Below, one piece after another: positions 1 through 8,282 of a stretch of 64,000 nt of DNA. A program made the translations under genes and the position numbers. The stretch lies in the NCBI RefSeq assembly GCF_001423525.1, contig NZ_LMOI01000012.1, positions 479,212 through 543,211 on the forward strand, given 5' to 3'. Numbering within the stretch: position 1 is the stretch's first letter; the number at the start of each line of letters is the position of its first letter. Source of the DNA: Arthrobacter sp. Leaf137 (GTDB lineage Bacteria; Actinomycetota; Actinomycetes; Actinomycetales; Micrococcaceae). The notes beneath the pieces were generated by a model. It did not search any database. It saw only the letters and a list, made by a program, of their open reading frames with translations, and was not told the origin of the DNA.

Positions 1-1109
1 TCGGCCTCCGTGGGGGCCAGCGCGCTGGCCCGGGCGAGGACTCGCGAATACCCGTTCAGGTAGATGGCATCCTGCGCAAGGTAATACGCGAACTCGCTTT
101 CCGGCAGTGTCCCCGAGGCCAGGCCCTGGATGAAGTCCAAGGCGTAGATCGACTCAAGGTGTGCGTTGGCATCTTTCCGCAGCTGCGCCGTGAAGTCGCC
201 TGGCCGAAGGGCTTGGCGGATGTGGTGGAAATGGTGGACGGGACCGTTGCCGGTTCCCACCTCCAGCGCCGCGGACGCGGCCAACGCCCCAGCAAGCCAG
301 GGTTTCACTTCCCGAAGAGCTGCTTCCCAGTTGCCTACCTGGGCCTGGACCGTGGCCATGGCGGAGGACAGGGAGCAGCCTGTGCCATGGCTGTTGCGTG
401 TGGCCACCCGCTCCCCCGGGACTTCGACGACGTCCGCGGACAGCATGCCCGGCGGCCCAACCAGGGCGTCCGGGCAGCTGCTCCCCTGCAGGTGCCCGCC
501 CTTGACCAGCACGGCGGCGCCGGTGGCACCAGCCAGCCGCCTGCCCTGGTCCAGCGCCGCCTCCCATGTGTCCGGTACGTCTTCTTCCAGCAGCATGGCC
601 AGTTCGGCCAGGTTGGGGGTGACCAGGTGGGCCAGCGGCACCAGGTTCCGGAGCGCGGCTTCGGCGCTCTCCTGCAGCAGCCGGTCCCCGCTGGTGGCAA
701 CCATGACCGGATCCAGGACCACGACGGCGGGGCGCACCTTCTCCAGCCAGGTGCGCACGGCAGCGATCACGTCGGCATCGCCCAGCATGCCGATCTTGAC
801 GGCGTCCACGTGGATGTCGTCGCTGATGGCCGCGAGCTGCTGCGCCAAAAAGGATGCCGGAGGAACATGGACGGCGGTCACTCCGCGGGTGTTCTGGGCT
901 GTGAGGGCAGTGATGGCGGCCATGCCGTAGCCGCCGTGCGCTGCGATGCTCTTGAGGTCGGCCTGGATGCCGGCCCCGCCGGAGGGGTCCGAGCCCGCGA
1001 TGGCTAGGACGCGGGGCACATCGCGTCCGGCAGCCGGCAGTTCGGTCGCGGAGGGATTCGGGAGCGGGGTGGCTGCAGGCATGGCAAGGTTCGTAGACAA
1101 AAGAGACAT
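1..1109 (-). CDS. thiD: Bifunctional HMP/HMP-phosphate kinase fused to a TenA-like domain (partial, runs off window start)
   Basis: ThiD phosphorylates hydroxymethylpyrimidine and its monophosphate for thiamine synthesis; TenA-type domains hydrolyse aminopyrimidine for salvage. I read the minus strand directly: the start carries the ThiD nucleotide/substrate signature AIAGSDPSGGAGIQADLK, a later part has the anion-hole motif HGTGCSLSSA, and after about residue 290 the sequence becomes TenA-like (LESIYALDFIQGLASGTLP, then YYLAQD). The gene is cut by the window edge, so the TenA active site is not visible. A TPP riboswitch precedes it. The start is ambiguous: ATG at 1109 sits directly at the aptamer end, TTG at 1100 lies about 9 nt after GAAGGG, and ATG at 1082 is further in. 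Confidence 0.9.
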   Translation of the reverse strand, partial: MSLLSTNLAMPAATPLPNPSATELPAAGRDVPRVLAIAGSDPSGGAGIQADLKSIAAHGGYGMAAITALTAQNTRGVTAVHVPPASFLAQQLAAISDDIHVDAVKIGMLGDADVIAAVRTWLEKVRPAVVVLDPVMVATSGDRLLQESAEAALRNLVPLAHLVTPNLAELAMLLEEDVPDTWEAALDQGRRLAGATGAAVLVKGGHLQGSSCPDALVGPPGMLSADVVEVPGERVATRNSHGTGCSLSSAMATVQAQVGNWEAALREVKPWLAGALAASAALEVGTGNGPVHHFHHIRQALRPGDFTAQLRKDANAHLESIYALDFIQGLASGTLPESEFAYYLAQDAIYLNGYSRVLARASALAPTEA

Positions 1110-1195
1110 CCCTTCGCCGGTACTAACCGGACAGGTTCAACGGGTGTGGATCTCAGCCGGGCCTGGTGCGCGGCACCCCGTGTCGGTTCCCCAGC
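1108..1195 (-). promoter_or_regulatory. TPP (thi-box) riboswitch
   Basis: The minus strand reads ACACGGGGTGCC, then GGCTGAGA, then ACCCGTTGAACCTG and a closing CCGGCGAAGGGA, which are the conserved blocks of the thiamine pyrophosphate aptamer in the right order. It ends immediately at the thiD start region, so the aptamer's GAAGGG could itself act as the Shine-Dalgarno sequence. Ligand binding would then hide the ribosome site directly. Edges are approximate. Confidence 0.93.
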
Positions 1196-1270
1196 CTAGC
1201 CGTTGGACGGCAGTCAACCGAAAGGTGACTGCACCTGTGAAGTGTGCGGCTGAGGTCCACTCCCCGTTAA

Positions 1271-1320
1271 CGGCAGATGCCCGGCCCCACCACAAGAGTG
1301 GAGGGGCCGGGCATCTGCCG
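1271..1320 (-). terminator. Long hairpin downstream of rne
   Basis: An 18-bp perfect inverted repeat (1271-1288 with 1303-1320) continues, after one A/A mismatch, into a 4-bp CCAC/GTGG stem with an AAGA loop. It begins 14 bp after the rne stop codon. There is no T tract, so it would act as an intrinsic L-shaped terminator or as an RNA 3' end stabiliser. Confidence 0.75.
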
Positions 1321-1333
1321 TGCCTGGGTCCGG

Positions 1334-4300
1334 TCAGAGCTCGGAGGCAGGAACCCCTACGCCCAGGATGATGGGTGCATCGGCTTTGGCTGCCGGTTCT
1401 GCCGGCGCGGCAGGCTCGGGCGCCTTGGCGGCATGGGAGTGGCCTTCGCTGGCCGACGGGACGTTCTCATGGTGTTCCACGGTGGTCTCGTTGGCTGCGC
1501 CCTGGGCCCTGCTTGCACTGCGGTTACGCCGCGGACGGCGCTGCCGGGACAGGTCGGGGGCGGCAGCGGCGTTCAGCTCACGTGCGGGGGCCGCAGCTGC
1601 GACGGGCTGCCGGGGTGCCGCAGCCGCTGCCTCCGCCGGTTCAGGGGTGACTGGCGCGGCCTGGACCGTGGCGGACTCCCGCGACTGGCTGCCAACAGGC
1701 GAAGCCGGCTGGCCCAGGTGGGCGAACGCTTCGGCCAGCCGGTCAAGCGACAGCGCAGGTGAGGGCTGCTGCTCGTCTGCGTGCTCAACGAACGGCAGCG
1801 CGACTTTCTCGCCGCCGAACGTCAGGACAGCTGCCGGGCGTACCGGCGTCCCGTCGTCGTGCCTCTCCGTTGTGCCCGCGTCCTGCTGGGCAGGGGTTTG
1901 ACGGGCCGCCACCTCGTCATCGTGCAGGTGCGCAGCGTGGGCAGCTGCGGCAATGTTGGCCAAGGCCAGCCTGGTGGCTTCAGCCTTGGCGTGGCGTTCG
2001 GCCTCGTGCGGATCCGGCTGGACTGGGTGGGCTGCCACAGCCGCGGGTGCGGGTGCCGGCTCGGCCGGCTGGCCGCCACGTCCGCGGCGGCGCTTGCGTT
2101 CGCCGCGGGTACCTTCCTGGTTGCTGTCGGGGCGCTGTCCCTCATTGCGCTGGCCCTCGCTGCGGTTCCCATTGGGGCGGGCATCGGAGCGGTTGTCAGA
2201 GCGGTGGACGTGCTGCTCGGCTGCCACGATGTTGGCGCGGCGGTGCTCCACGGGGTCGTCATGGGTGACGACGCCGCGGCCCGCGCAGGCTTCACACTGC
2301 TCGCCGAAGACTTCCAGGAGCCCGGTGCCCATGCGCTTGCGGGTCATCTGGACGAGTCCCAGCGAGGTGACTTCCGCCACCTGGTGCTTGGTCCGGTCGC
2401 GGCCCAGGCATTCCACCATGCGGCGCAGGACGAGGTCGCGGTTCGATTCCAGGACCATGTCGATGAAGTCGATCACGATGATGCCGCCGATGTCGCGCAG
2501 CCGCAGCTGGCGCACCACTTCCTCGGCCGCTTCGAGGTTGTTCTTCGTGACGGTTTCTTCGAGGTTGCCGCCGCTTCCGGTGAACTTGCCGGTGTTGACG
2601 TCCACCACTGTCATGGCTTCGGTCCGATCGATCACCAGCGAGCCGCCGGAGGGCAGGAAGACCTTGCGTTCGAGGGCCTTGTGGATCTGCTCATCAATCC
2701 GCCAGGCAGCGAAGATGTCCTGGTCCTTGGTCCACTTTTCGAGGCGTCCCACCAGGTCCGGAGCCACATAGGTGACGTAGGCCTCGATGGTGTCCCAGGC
2801 TTCCTCACCGGAGACGATCAGCTTGGAGAAGTCCTCGTTGAAGACGTCACGGACCACCTTGATGGTGAGGTCGGGCTCGCCGTACAGCAGCTCCGGAGCC
2901 AGGACCTTCGTGGAGGAGGACTGGCTTTCGATGCCTTCCCACTGGGCGCGGAGCCTGTTGATGTCGTGGGTCAGCTCCTCCTCGGACGCCCCTTCGGCCG
3001 CCGTGCGCACAATGACGCCCGCCTGCTCCGGCAGGCGGTCCTTGAGGATGCGCTTGAGCCTGTTCCGCTCGACGTCGGGCAGCTTGCGGGAGATACCGGT
3101 CATGGAACCGCCGGGGACGTACACGAGGTACCGGCCCGGAAGGGAGATCTGGCTGGTCAGGCGGGCACCCTTGTGGCCCACGGGGTCCTTGGTCACCTGG
3201 ACCAGGACGGTGTCGCCGGACTTCAGCGCGTTCTCGATGCGGCGCTGCTTGCCTTCGAGGTTGACGGCTTCCCAGTTCACTTCACCCGCGTACAGGACGG
3301 CGTTGCGGCCGCGTCCGATGTCGACGAAGGCGGCTTCCATGGAGGGCAGCACGTTCTGGACCTTGCCCAGGTAGACGTTGCCGATCAGCGAGTCCTGCTG
3401 GGTCTTGGAGACGAAGTGCTCGGCCAGAACGCCGTCCTCAAGGACGCCGATCTGGATTCTGTCGTCACGCTGGCGGACGATCATCTGCCGGTCCACGGAT
3501 TCGCGGCGGGCCAGGAACTCCGCTTCGGTGATGACGGTGCGGCGGCGGCCCGTGTCCCGGGATTCGCGGCGGCGCTGTTTCTTGGCTTCCAGCCGGGTGG
3601 AACCCTTGACGCTGGTCACCCGGTTGTTGACGGGTGCCTCGCTGACGGCACGCGGTGCGCGCACGCGGGTAACGGTGTTGGGCGGATCGTCGTCGTTGCC
3701 ACCGGTCAGTTCGAGGTCCTGGTCACCGCGGCGGCGGCGACGGCGACGGCGGGACGTCACGCCGTCCTCCGCCGCACCGGTTTCTTCCTCGTCCGATTCG
3801 TCAGCGGCGTCATCCGCCTCGGAGCCTTCGGTTCCGGCGTCCTCGCGGTCGTCCAGCCGGCTGCGACCGCGGCGGCCACGGCTGCGGCGCCGGCGGCGGC
3901 CGGATGCTTCCTCGGATTCGGTGTCATCGGCGTCGTCTTCGTCCCCGCCCTGTTCCGCTGCGGCGGGCGTTGCGGGGCGGACGACGGTGCTCAGGTCCGG
4001 TGCCTGGAACAGCACGGAGGTGGGCGAGGCGGGCTCGAGGAACAACGAGGCGAACGCGCCAGGTTCCTCCTCAGCTGCGGCGACTTGGGCCGGCGTCGCA
4101 GCGGATTCTCCTGCTGGCGCGGCAGCTGCCGTGCCGTGGGCCTGCGCGGCCTCGGCTGCAGTTTCCCCGGCGGCGGGTTCCTGTGCCGCGGGCTTTGCTG
4201 TCTCCTCTACGGCCGCTTCCCGGGCCTCGGCGCCCTGGTCCGCCGTTTCATTGTCCAGCGCGGCAGCGGTGACGGGCAGTTCCTGCGCAGGGGCCGGCGT

Positions 4301-4783
4301 TTCCGCGGGGGCCTGCGTTTCTGCAGGGTCCCCCGCAGGGGCAGCTTTCCTCGTGGCAACCCGACGGCGGCGGACCGGCTTGGTCCCGGCCGTTTCCGCT
4401 GGCACTTCCACGGCCGCAGTCGCTTCTGCGGCCGTGGCAGCTTCGGCGGGAGCAGCGTCAGCTGCAGCAGCGGATTCCGCGGGGGCTGCATCGGTGGCGA
4501 AGGCCGGCAGCGGCTCCGCGGCGTCTGCCTTCTTCCTGGCCCGGGGCCGGCGGGCGGCAGCTTTGGCCGGGACTGCGTCGGCGTCCGCGTTTTCGGGCGT
4601 GGCCGCCGCGGGAGGGGCACCTTCCGCCGACACCTCTGGAGCGGGGGCTACGCCGGCTGCGGCTACGGCGTCATCGGCCTTCGGCGCTGCCTTGCGTCGG
4701 GTCCGGGGAGCCTTTTTGGGTTCGGCCGCGGCTTCCACAGCCGGTTCAACCTCATTAACGGAAAGCTCTGTTTCATTGTTCAT
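1334..4783 (-). CDS. rne: Ribonuclease E/G family endoribonuclease
   Basis: Single-strand endoribonuclease for mRNA decay and rRNA/tRNA processing. The protein is 1149 residues. An Ala/Pro/Glu-rich N-terminal extension of about 430 residues includes Arg tracts; an S1 RNA-binding domain follows at about 440-540; the DNase I-like catalytic region has DRTEAMTVVDVNTGKF near 720; the zinc link CEAC lies near 829; the tail is again disordered and rich in Asn, Arg, Ala and Pro. This N- and C-extended layout is usual for actinobacterial RNase E. I chose ATG 4783 (MNNETE) because AGGAG lies 11 nt upstream; the frame stays open to 4903 but that part has no ribosome site. Neighbours ndk and folC match the known rne locus. 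Confidence 0.95.
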   Translation of the reverse strand: MNNETELSVNEVEPAVEAAAEPKKAPRTRRKAAPKADDAVAAAGVAPAPEVSAEGAPPAAATPENADADAVPAKAAARRPRARKKADAAEPLPAFATDAAPAESAAAADAAPAEAATAAEATAAVEVPAETAGTKPVRRRRVATRKAAPAGDPAETQAPAETPAPAQELPVTAAALDNETADQGAEAREAAVEETAKPAAQEPAAGETAAEAAQAHGTAAAAPAGESAATPAQVAAAEEEPGAFASLFLEPASPTSVLFQAPDLSTVVRPATPAAAEQGGDEDDADDTESEEASGRRRRRSRGRRGRSRLDDREDAGTEGSEADDAADESDEEETGAAEDGVTSRRRRRRRRGDQDLELTGGNDDDPPNTVTRVRAPRAVSEAPVNNRVTSVKGSTRLEAKKQRRRESRDTGRRRTVITEAEFLARRESVDRQMIVRQRDDRIQIGVLEDGVLAEHFVSKTQQDSLIGNVYLGKVQNVLPSMEAAFVDIGRGRNAVLYAGEVNWEAVNLEGKQRRIENALKSGDTVLVQVTKDPVGHKGARLTSQISLPGRYLVYVPGGSMTGISRKLPDVERNRLKRILKDRLPEQAGVIVRTAAEGASEEELTHDINRLRAQWEGIESQSSSTKVLAPELLYGEPDLTIKVVRDVFNEDFSKLIVSGEEAWDTIEAYVTYVAPDLVGRLEKWTKDQDIFAAWRIDEQIHKALERKVFLPSGGSLVIDRTEAMTVVDVNTGKFTGSGGNLEETVTKNNLEAAEEVVRQLRLRDIGGIIVIDFIDMVLESNRDLVLRRMVECLGRDRTKHQVAEVTSLGLVQMTRKRMGTGLLEVFGEQCEACAGRGVVTHDDPVEHRRANIVAAEQHVHRSDNRSDARPNGNRSEGQRNEGQRPDSNQEGTRGERKRRRGRGGQPAEPAPAPAAVAAHPVQPDPHEAERHAKAEATRLALANIAAAAHAAHLHDDEVAARQTPAQQDAGTTERHDDGTPVRPAAVLTFGGEKVALPFVEHADEQQPSPALSLDRLAEAFAHLGQPASPVGSQSRESATVQAAPVTPEPAEAAAAAPRQPVAAAAPARELNAAAAPDLSRQRRPRRNRSASRAQGAANETTVEHHENVPSASEGHSHAAKAPEPAAPAEPAAKADAPIILGVGVPASEL

Positions 4784-5222
4784 CTGTGGCAACACTCCTG
4801 CCCCTGACGTACCGCCACATCCGGCACCCATTGGGGCACATATTGTCAAAACCCGCAGGCGCTGACAGAAGTCAAGTGGATGCTCCCAGGTTCGCACCGG
4901 CATTGGGGTGCGGCAGCCCGTAGGAGCCAGTGGAAAGTTCTGAAACCCGTTGTTCTACATGCCACAACCAGGTGCCGTCCAATGGAGATTGCGGGAGTGT
5001 CGGAAAAATCCGAAGCCTGCCCTGCTCGTCATTGGCGGTCTTGGGAACAAACCACCGGACCGGAGACCGAATGTGGTTCGGCTTCCAGCCACGTTCATTC
5101 TCTCACACGCGGGGTAAATCACGTGGGAAGGTGCCGGGGGCTTTCTGTTTCCTGGGCGTTCCGCCCAGCCGCCGGCGTTACAATCAGGCTCAGGAGCACC
5201 GGACGAAAAGGACGCCATACCA
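4784..5222. other. Divergent intergenic region between rne and the VKOR gene
   Basis: No convincing gene is present; short open frames here lack ribosome sites and family resemblance. The interval must hold the rne promoter and leader and the promoter of the VKOR gene. A small hairpin (CTGGGCG with CGCCCAG) lies around 5152-5168, just before the probable VKOR -10. Confidence 0.6.
5179..5184 (+). promoter_or_regulatory. Probable -10 element (TACAAT) of the VKOR gene
   Basis: TACAAT matches the sigma-A type -10 consensus and lies 38 bp before the VKOR start codon, with AAAAGGA as ribosome site in between. No clear -35 was found. This is inferred from position and sequence only. Confidence 0.4.
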
Positions 5223-5894
5223 ATGCCCAGCATCTCCCCCGCCAGCGGCACGCCAGCCCAGGAGCGGACCACCACCCCGGACAGCGCCCAGGCTGCAAAT
5301 ACGCCGATGATGGCCCGGAACCGGCCCTTCGGCTGGCTCCTGGTGATTGCCGGGGCTATCGGCTGGCTCGCTTCCGGAACCCTGGTCCTGGAAAAGCTCG
5401 CAGTTCTCCAGGACCCGAACCACACCACAGTGTGCGATGTGAACCCGTTCATCTCCTGCGGCGAAGTGATGAAGACCTGGCAGAGTTCACTCTTTGGCTT
5501 CCCCAACATGTTCATTGGGATCGTGGCGTTCGCCATCATCATCACCGTGGGCATGGCCCTGCTCTCCGGCGCAACCTTTGCCCGCTGGTACTGGATAGGG
5601 CTGCAGGCCGGCGTCACGCTCGGCTTCATCTTCGTGGTGTGGCTGTGGTCCCAGGCCCTGTATGACATCCACGTCCTGTGCCCGTTCTGCATGATCGTCT
5701 GGGCCGCGATGATCCCGCTGTTTGTCTGGACAACCATCCGCAACATCTCGGCCGGTGTCATTCCCGTGCCGTCGGGCGCCGCCCGCGTCGTGGCCGATTC
5801 CGGCTGGATCATCGTGGCGCTGATCTACGTGGGCGTCATTGCCAGCATCTTCTTCGCCTTCATCCAGGTGTTCGCCGGCACCTCAGGGTTCTAG
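5223..5894 (+). CDS. Vitamin K epoxide reductase (VKOR) family membrane protein
   Basis: Integral-membrane thiol oxidoreductase that, in actinobacteria, reoxidises DsbA-like partners using menaquinone so that exported proteins gain disulfides. It has 223 residues: a cytosolic N-tail of about 38 residues, then five hydrophobic segments. A conserved loop pair CDVNPFISCG follows segment one, and the quinone-proximal motif CPFC lies in the C-terminal half. These four cysteines are the expected active-site set. It stands alone as a transcription unit between rne (divergent) and ndk (convergent), with a strong terminator just after it. Confidence 0.93.
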   Translation: MPSISPASGTPAQERTTTPDSAQAANTPMMARNRPFGWLLVIAGAIGWLASGTLVLEKLAVLQDPNHTTVCDVNPFISCGEVMKTWQSSLFGFPNMFIGIVAFAIIITVGMALLSGATFARWYWIGLQAGVTLGFIFVVWLWSQALYDIHVLCPFCMIVWAAMIPLFVWTTIRNISAGVIPVPSGAARVVADSGWIIVALIYVGVIASIFFAFIQVFAGTSGF

Positions 5895-5914
5895 CCGCCC
5901 AAACCACTCGAAGT

Positions 5915-5959
5915 AACAGGTAAGGCCAATGTTCGCGAAGAACATTGGCCTTACCTGTT
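5915..5959. terminator. Bidirectional terminator hairpin between VKOR gene and ndk
   Basis: Perfect 20-bp stem (5915-5934 with 5940-5959) and a 5-nt GCGAA loop, lying between two convergent genes. It can serve both strands. Confidence 0.85.
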
Positions 5960-5993
5960 GGTCCGCGCCGCCAGGGCGGCGCGGGGGCGGGCA

Positions 5994-6407
5994 CTAGAAC
6001 CAGATTTTGATCTCGCGCTCAGCGGAGTCGGTGGAGTCTGACCCGTGAACCAGGTTCTGCTGCACCTTCAGTCCCCAGTCGCGGCCGAAGTCGCCACGGA
6101 TGGTGCCCGGAGCCGCGGTGGTGGGGTCGGTGGTGCCTGCCAGTGAACGGAAGCCTTCGATGACGCGGTGGCCTTCGAAGATCGCGGCAACCACGGGCCC
6201 GCTGAGCATGAACTCCACCAGCGGCTCGTAGAACGGCTTGCCCACGTGCTCTTCGTAGTGCTGTTCCAGGAGCTCGCGGGTGGCGTTCACCTTTTTGAGT
6301 TCGGCCAGGGCGTAGCCCTTGGCTTCGATCCGGGCCAGGATGGCGCCGGTGAGGTTACGGGCGACGCCGTCGGGCTTGATCAGGACGAGGGTGCGCTCAG
6401 TGGTCAC
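5994..6407 (-). CDS. ndk: Nucleoside diphosphate kinase
   Basis: Transfers the gamma phosphate between nucleoside triphosphates and diphosphates through a phosphohistidine. At 137 residues it has the normal family length. Family signatures are the N-terminal [10 protein letters not shown] strand, the Kpn-loop region, and the active-site histidine in NLVHGSDS near residue 118. The start is GTG 6407, with GGAG five bases upstream. It lies 51 bp downstream of the DUF4233 gene and probably shares the ileS-folC-DUF4233 transcript. This order is conserved in many actinobacteria. Confidence 0.97.
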   Translation of the reverse strand: MTTERTLVLIKPDGVARNLTGAILARIEAKGYALAELKKVNATRELLEQHYEEHVGKPFYEPLVEFMLSGPVVAAIFEGHRVIEGFRSLAGTTDPTTAAPGTIRGDFGRDWGLKVQQNLVHGSDSTDSAEREIKIWF

Positions 6408-6458
6408 AACTGCTCCAATGCGTTGGTGGGGTTTCGGGTCAAGTCTACGGTGACTGCT

Positions 6459-6917
6459 CTACTGGGCCTGACCGGATCCGGCGGCCTGGTCCGGGTTGGC
6501 TGCTTCCCACGCGGCCTGTTCACGTTCGCGTTGCCCGGCCTCGCGGTCCAGCCTGATTCCGGTGCGGATGCCGTACCACCAGCAGATGGCAAACAGTGCG
6601 CCCACCAGGAACATGGCAGGTTCGAAGATGCCGGTGAGGATCAGCACCACCTGCAGCACCCAGCCCAGTCCGATGCCCCAGGGCTTGCGGAGGACCGCGC
6701 AGGCCAGCACCATGACCACGCTCAGGGCAATCCCGACACCCAGGATAAGCGCCGGTGGAAACTCGCCGCGGCGCAGGCCGAACACTGCCAGGGTGGCAAA
6801 GAACATGACGAACGCCTCCAGCAGGAGCACCGTCGAAGCGAACATGACCTTGGTGGAGCGCCGCTTCTTGGGCATGCCCGGGCGCCATTCGCGCTGGGCC
6901 TTGGTCAGCCTGGCCAT
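6459..6917 (-). CDS. DUF4233 membrane protein
   Basis: A 152-residue protein with about four hydrophobic helices between residues 25 and 120, a basic N-terminus and a charged Gln/Glu/Ala-rich tail. It resembles the DUF4233 family that sits between folC and ndk in many actinobacteria. Its biochemical role is unknown. Its ATG begins 3 bp after the folC stop, with GGAGGC inside the end of folC, so it is almost certainly translated from the folC mRNA. Confidence 0.85.
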   Translation of the reverse strand: MARLTKAQREWRPGMPKKRRSTKVMFASTVLLLEAFVMFFATLAVFGLRRGEFPPALILGVGIALSVVMVLACAVLRKPWGIGLGWVLQVVLILTGIFEPAMFLVGALFAICWWYGIRTGIRLDREAGQREREQAAWEAANPDQAAGSGQAQ

Positions 6918-6920
6918 GGG

Positions 6921-8279
6921 CTACGCCTCCGTCTTTCCGAGCAGGATGCGGGCCTCGGCCACGAGGGTGATGGAGCCGGTGACCAGCACGCCGCCGGAGA
7001 GGTCGTCGTTGGCTTCGGCCCGTTCCACCGCCCATTCCAGGGCGTCGTCGAGCTTTTCTTCGACATGGACGTTGTCCTCGCCAAAGCCGAGGTCAATGGC
7101 CAGCTCGGCCAGTTCGGCCGCCGGCACGGCGCGGGGTGAATTGGACTGCGTGAAGCAGTATTCCTCCGCCACGTCGCCCAGGGATTCCTTGAGTTCACGG
7201 AGGATTTCCTCCGCGTCCTTCTCCTTAAGCACGCCCACCACCGGGACCAGCCGGGAGAAGGTAAAGGCCTCCTTCAGAGCCGCGGCCGACGCCTTGATGC
7301 CGTCCGGGTTGTGGGCTGCGTCCACGATGATGGTGGGCGCAGACCGCACCACTTCCAGCCTGCCGGGCGAGGTTGCGGCGGCGAAGCCTTCCTGCAGGAC
7401 GTCGAAGGGCAGTTCCTTTTCGCCGCCGAAGAACGCTTCCAGGGCTGCCACGGCCACGGCTGCGTTCTGCGCCTGGTGGGCGCCATGGAGCGGTACCAGC
7501 AGGTCCGGGTAGCGCCCGGCGATGCCCTGGATGGTGACCATCTGGCCGCCCACGGCAACGGTGCGGGATTCGACGCCGAACTCCACGCCCTCGAAGCGGA
7601 ACGGCACGCCAAGTTCCTTGGCTTTTTCCAGCAGGACCTGCGCGGCGTCCAGCGGCTGCGCGGCACTGACAAGGAAGCCGCCCGGCTTGATGATGCCGGC
7701 TTTTTCGTGCGCGATGTCCTCGGTGGTGTCCCCCAGCAGGTCCGTGTGGTCCAGCGAGATCGGGGTGATCACCGATACCTGTCCGTCGCCCACGTTGGTG
7801 GCGTCGGTGATGCCGCCCAGGCCCACTTCGATGATGGCCACGTTGACGGGCTGGTCGGCGAAAACGGCGAAGCCCAGGATGGTGAGGCATTCGAAGTACG
7901 TCAGGCGGGGCTGCCCGTCCGCCTCCAGCTCGGCATCCACGATCTGCAGGTAGGGACGGATCTCGTCCCAGATCCGAACAAACGTCTCGTCGGAGACCGG
8001 GTGCCCGTCAATGCTGATCCGTTCCGTGACCTTGGACAGGTGCGGGCTGGTGTAGCGCCCCGTGCTCAGGCCCTGGGCCCGCAGCACGGACTCGATCATG
8101 CGGGACGTGGACGTCTTGCCGTTGGTTCCGGTTACGTGGATGATCGGGAACGCCTTGTTGGGCTCGCCGAGCACGTCCATGGCGCGGAACAGCGGGGCGA
8201 GTCGGGGCTCCATCTTGTTTTCCGGCGCACGCCCCAGCAGTTCGGCGTAGACGCTTTCCACCGAAAATTCGTCAGTCAT
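6921..8279 (-). CDS. folC: Dihydrofolate synthase / folylpolyglutamate synthase
   Basis: Mur-ligase-fold enzyme that adds glutamate to dihydropteroate and extends folate polyglutamates. It has 452 residues. The ATP-binding loop VTGTNGKTSTS lies near residue 48, the folate/Mg region HLSKVTERI near 80, and the mid-domain signature IISLDHTDLLGDT-like segment (SLDHTDLLGD) near 175. The ATG lies directly after the ileS stop, with GGAGG located inside the ileS end, so ileS and folC are translationally linked. Actinobacterial FolC proteins of this length are usually bifunctional. Confidence 0.96.
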   Translation of the reverse strand: MTDEFSVESVYAELLGRAPENKMEPRLAPLFRAMDVLGEPNKAFPIIHVTGTNGKTSTSRMIESVLRAQGLSTGRYTSPHLSKVTERISIDGHPVSDETFVRIWDEIRPYLQIVDAELEADGQPRLTYFECLTILGFAVFADQPVNVAIIEVGLGGITDATNVGDGQVSVITPISLDHTDLLGDTTEDIAHEKAGIIKPGGFLVSAAQPLDAAQVLLEKAKELGVPFRFEGVEFGVESRTVAVGGQMVTIQGIAGRYPDLLVPLHGAHQAQNAAVAVAALEAFFGGEKELPFDVLQEGFAAATSPGRLEVVRSAPTIIVDAAHNPDGIKASAAALKEAFTFSRLVPVVGVLKEKDAEEILRELKESLGDVAEEYCFTQSNSPRAVPAAELAELAIDLGFGEDNVHVEEKLDDALEWAVERAEANDDLSGGVLVTGSITLVAEARILLGKTEA

Positions 8280-8282
8280 GCC

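Noticed and set aside
1781..4807. 1008-residue open frame on the plus strand opposite rne
   Set aside because: GC-rich antisense frame with no family resemblance; the minus strand clearly encodes RNase E with catalytic motifs.
4880..5665. Plus-strand frame before the VKOR gene
   Set aside because: Overlaps the VKOR gene out of frame and has no ribosome site or family similarity.
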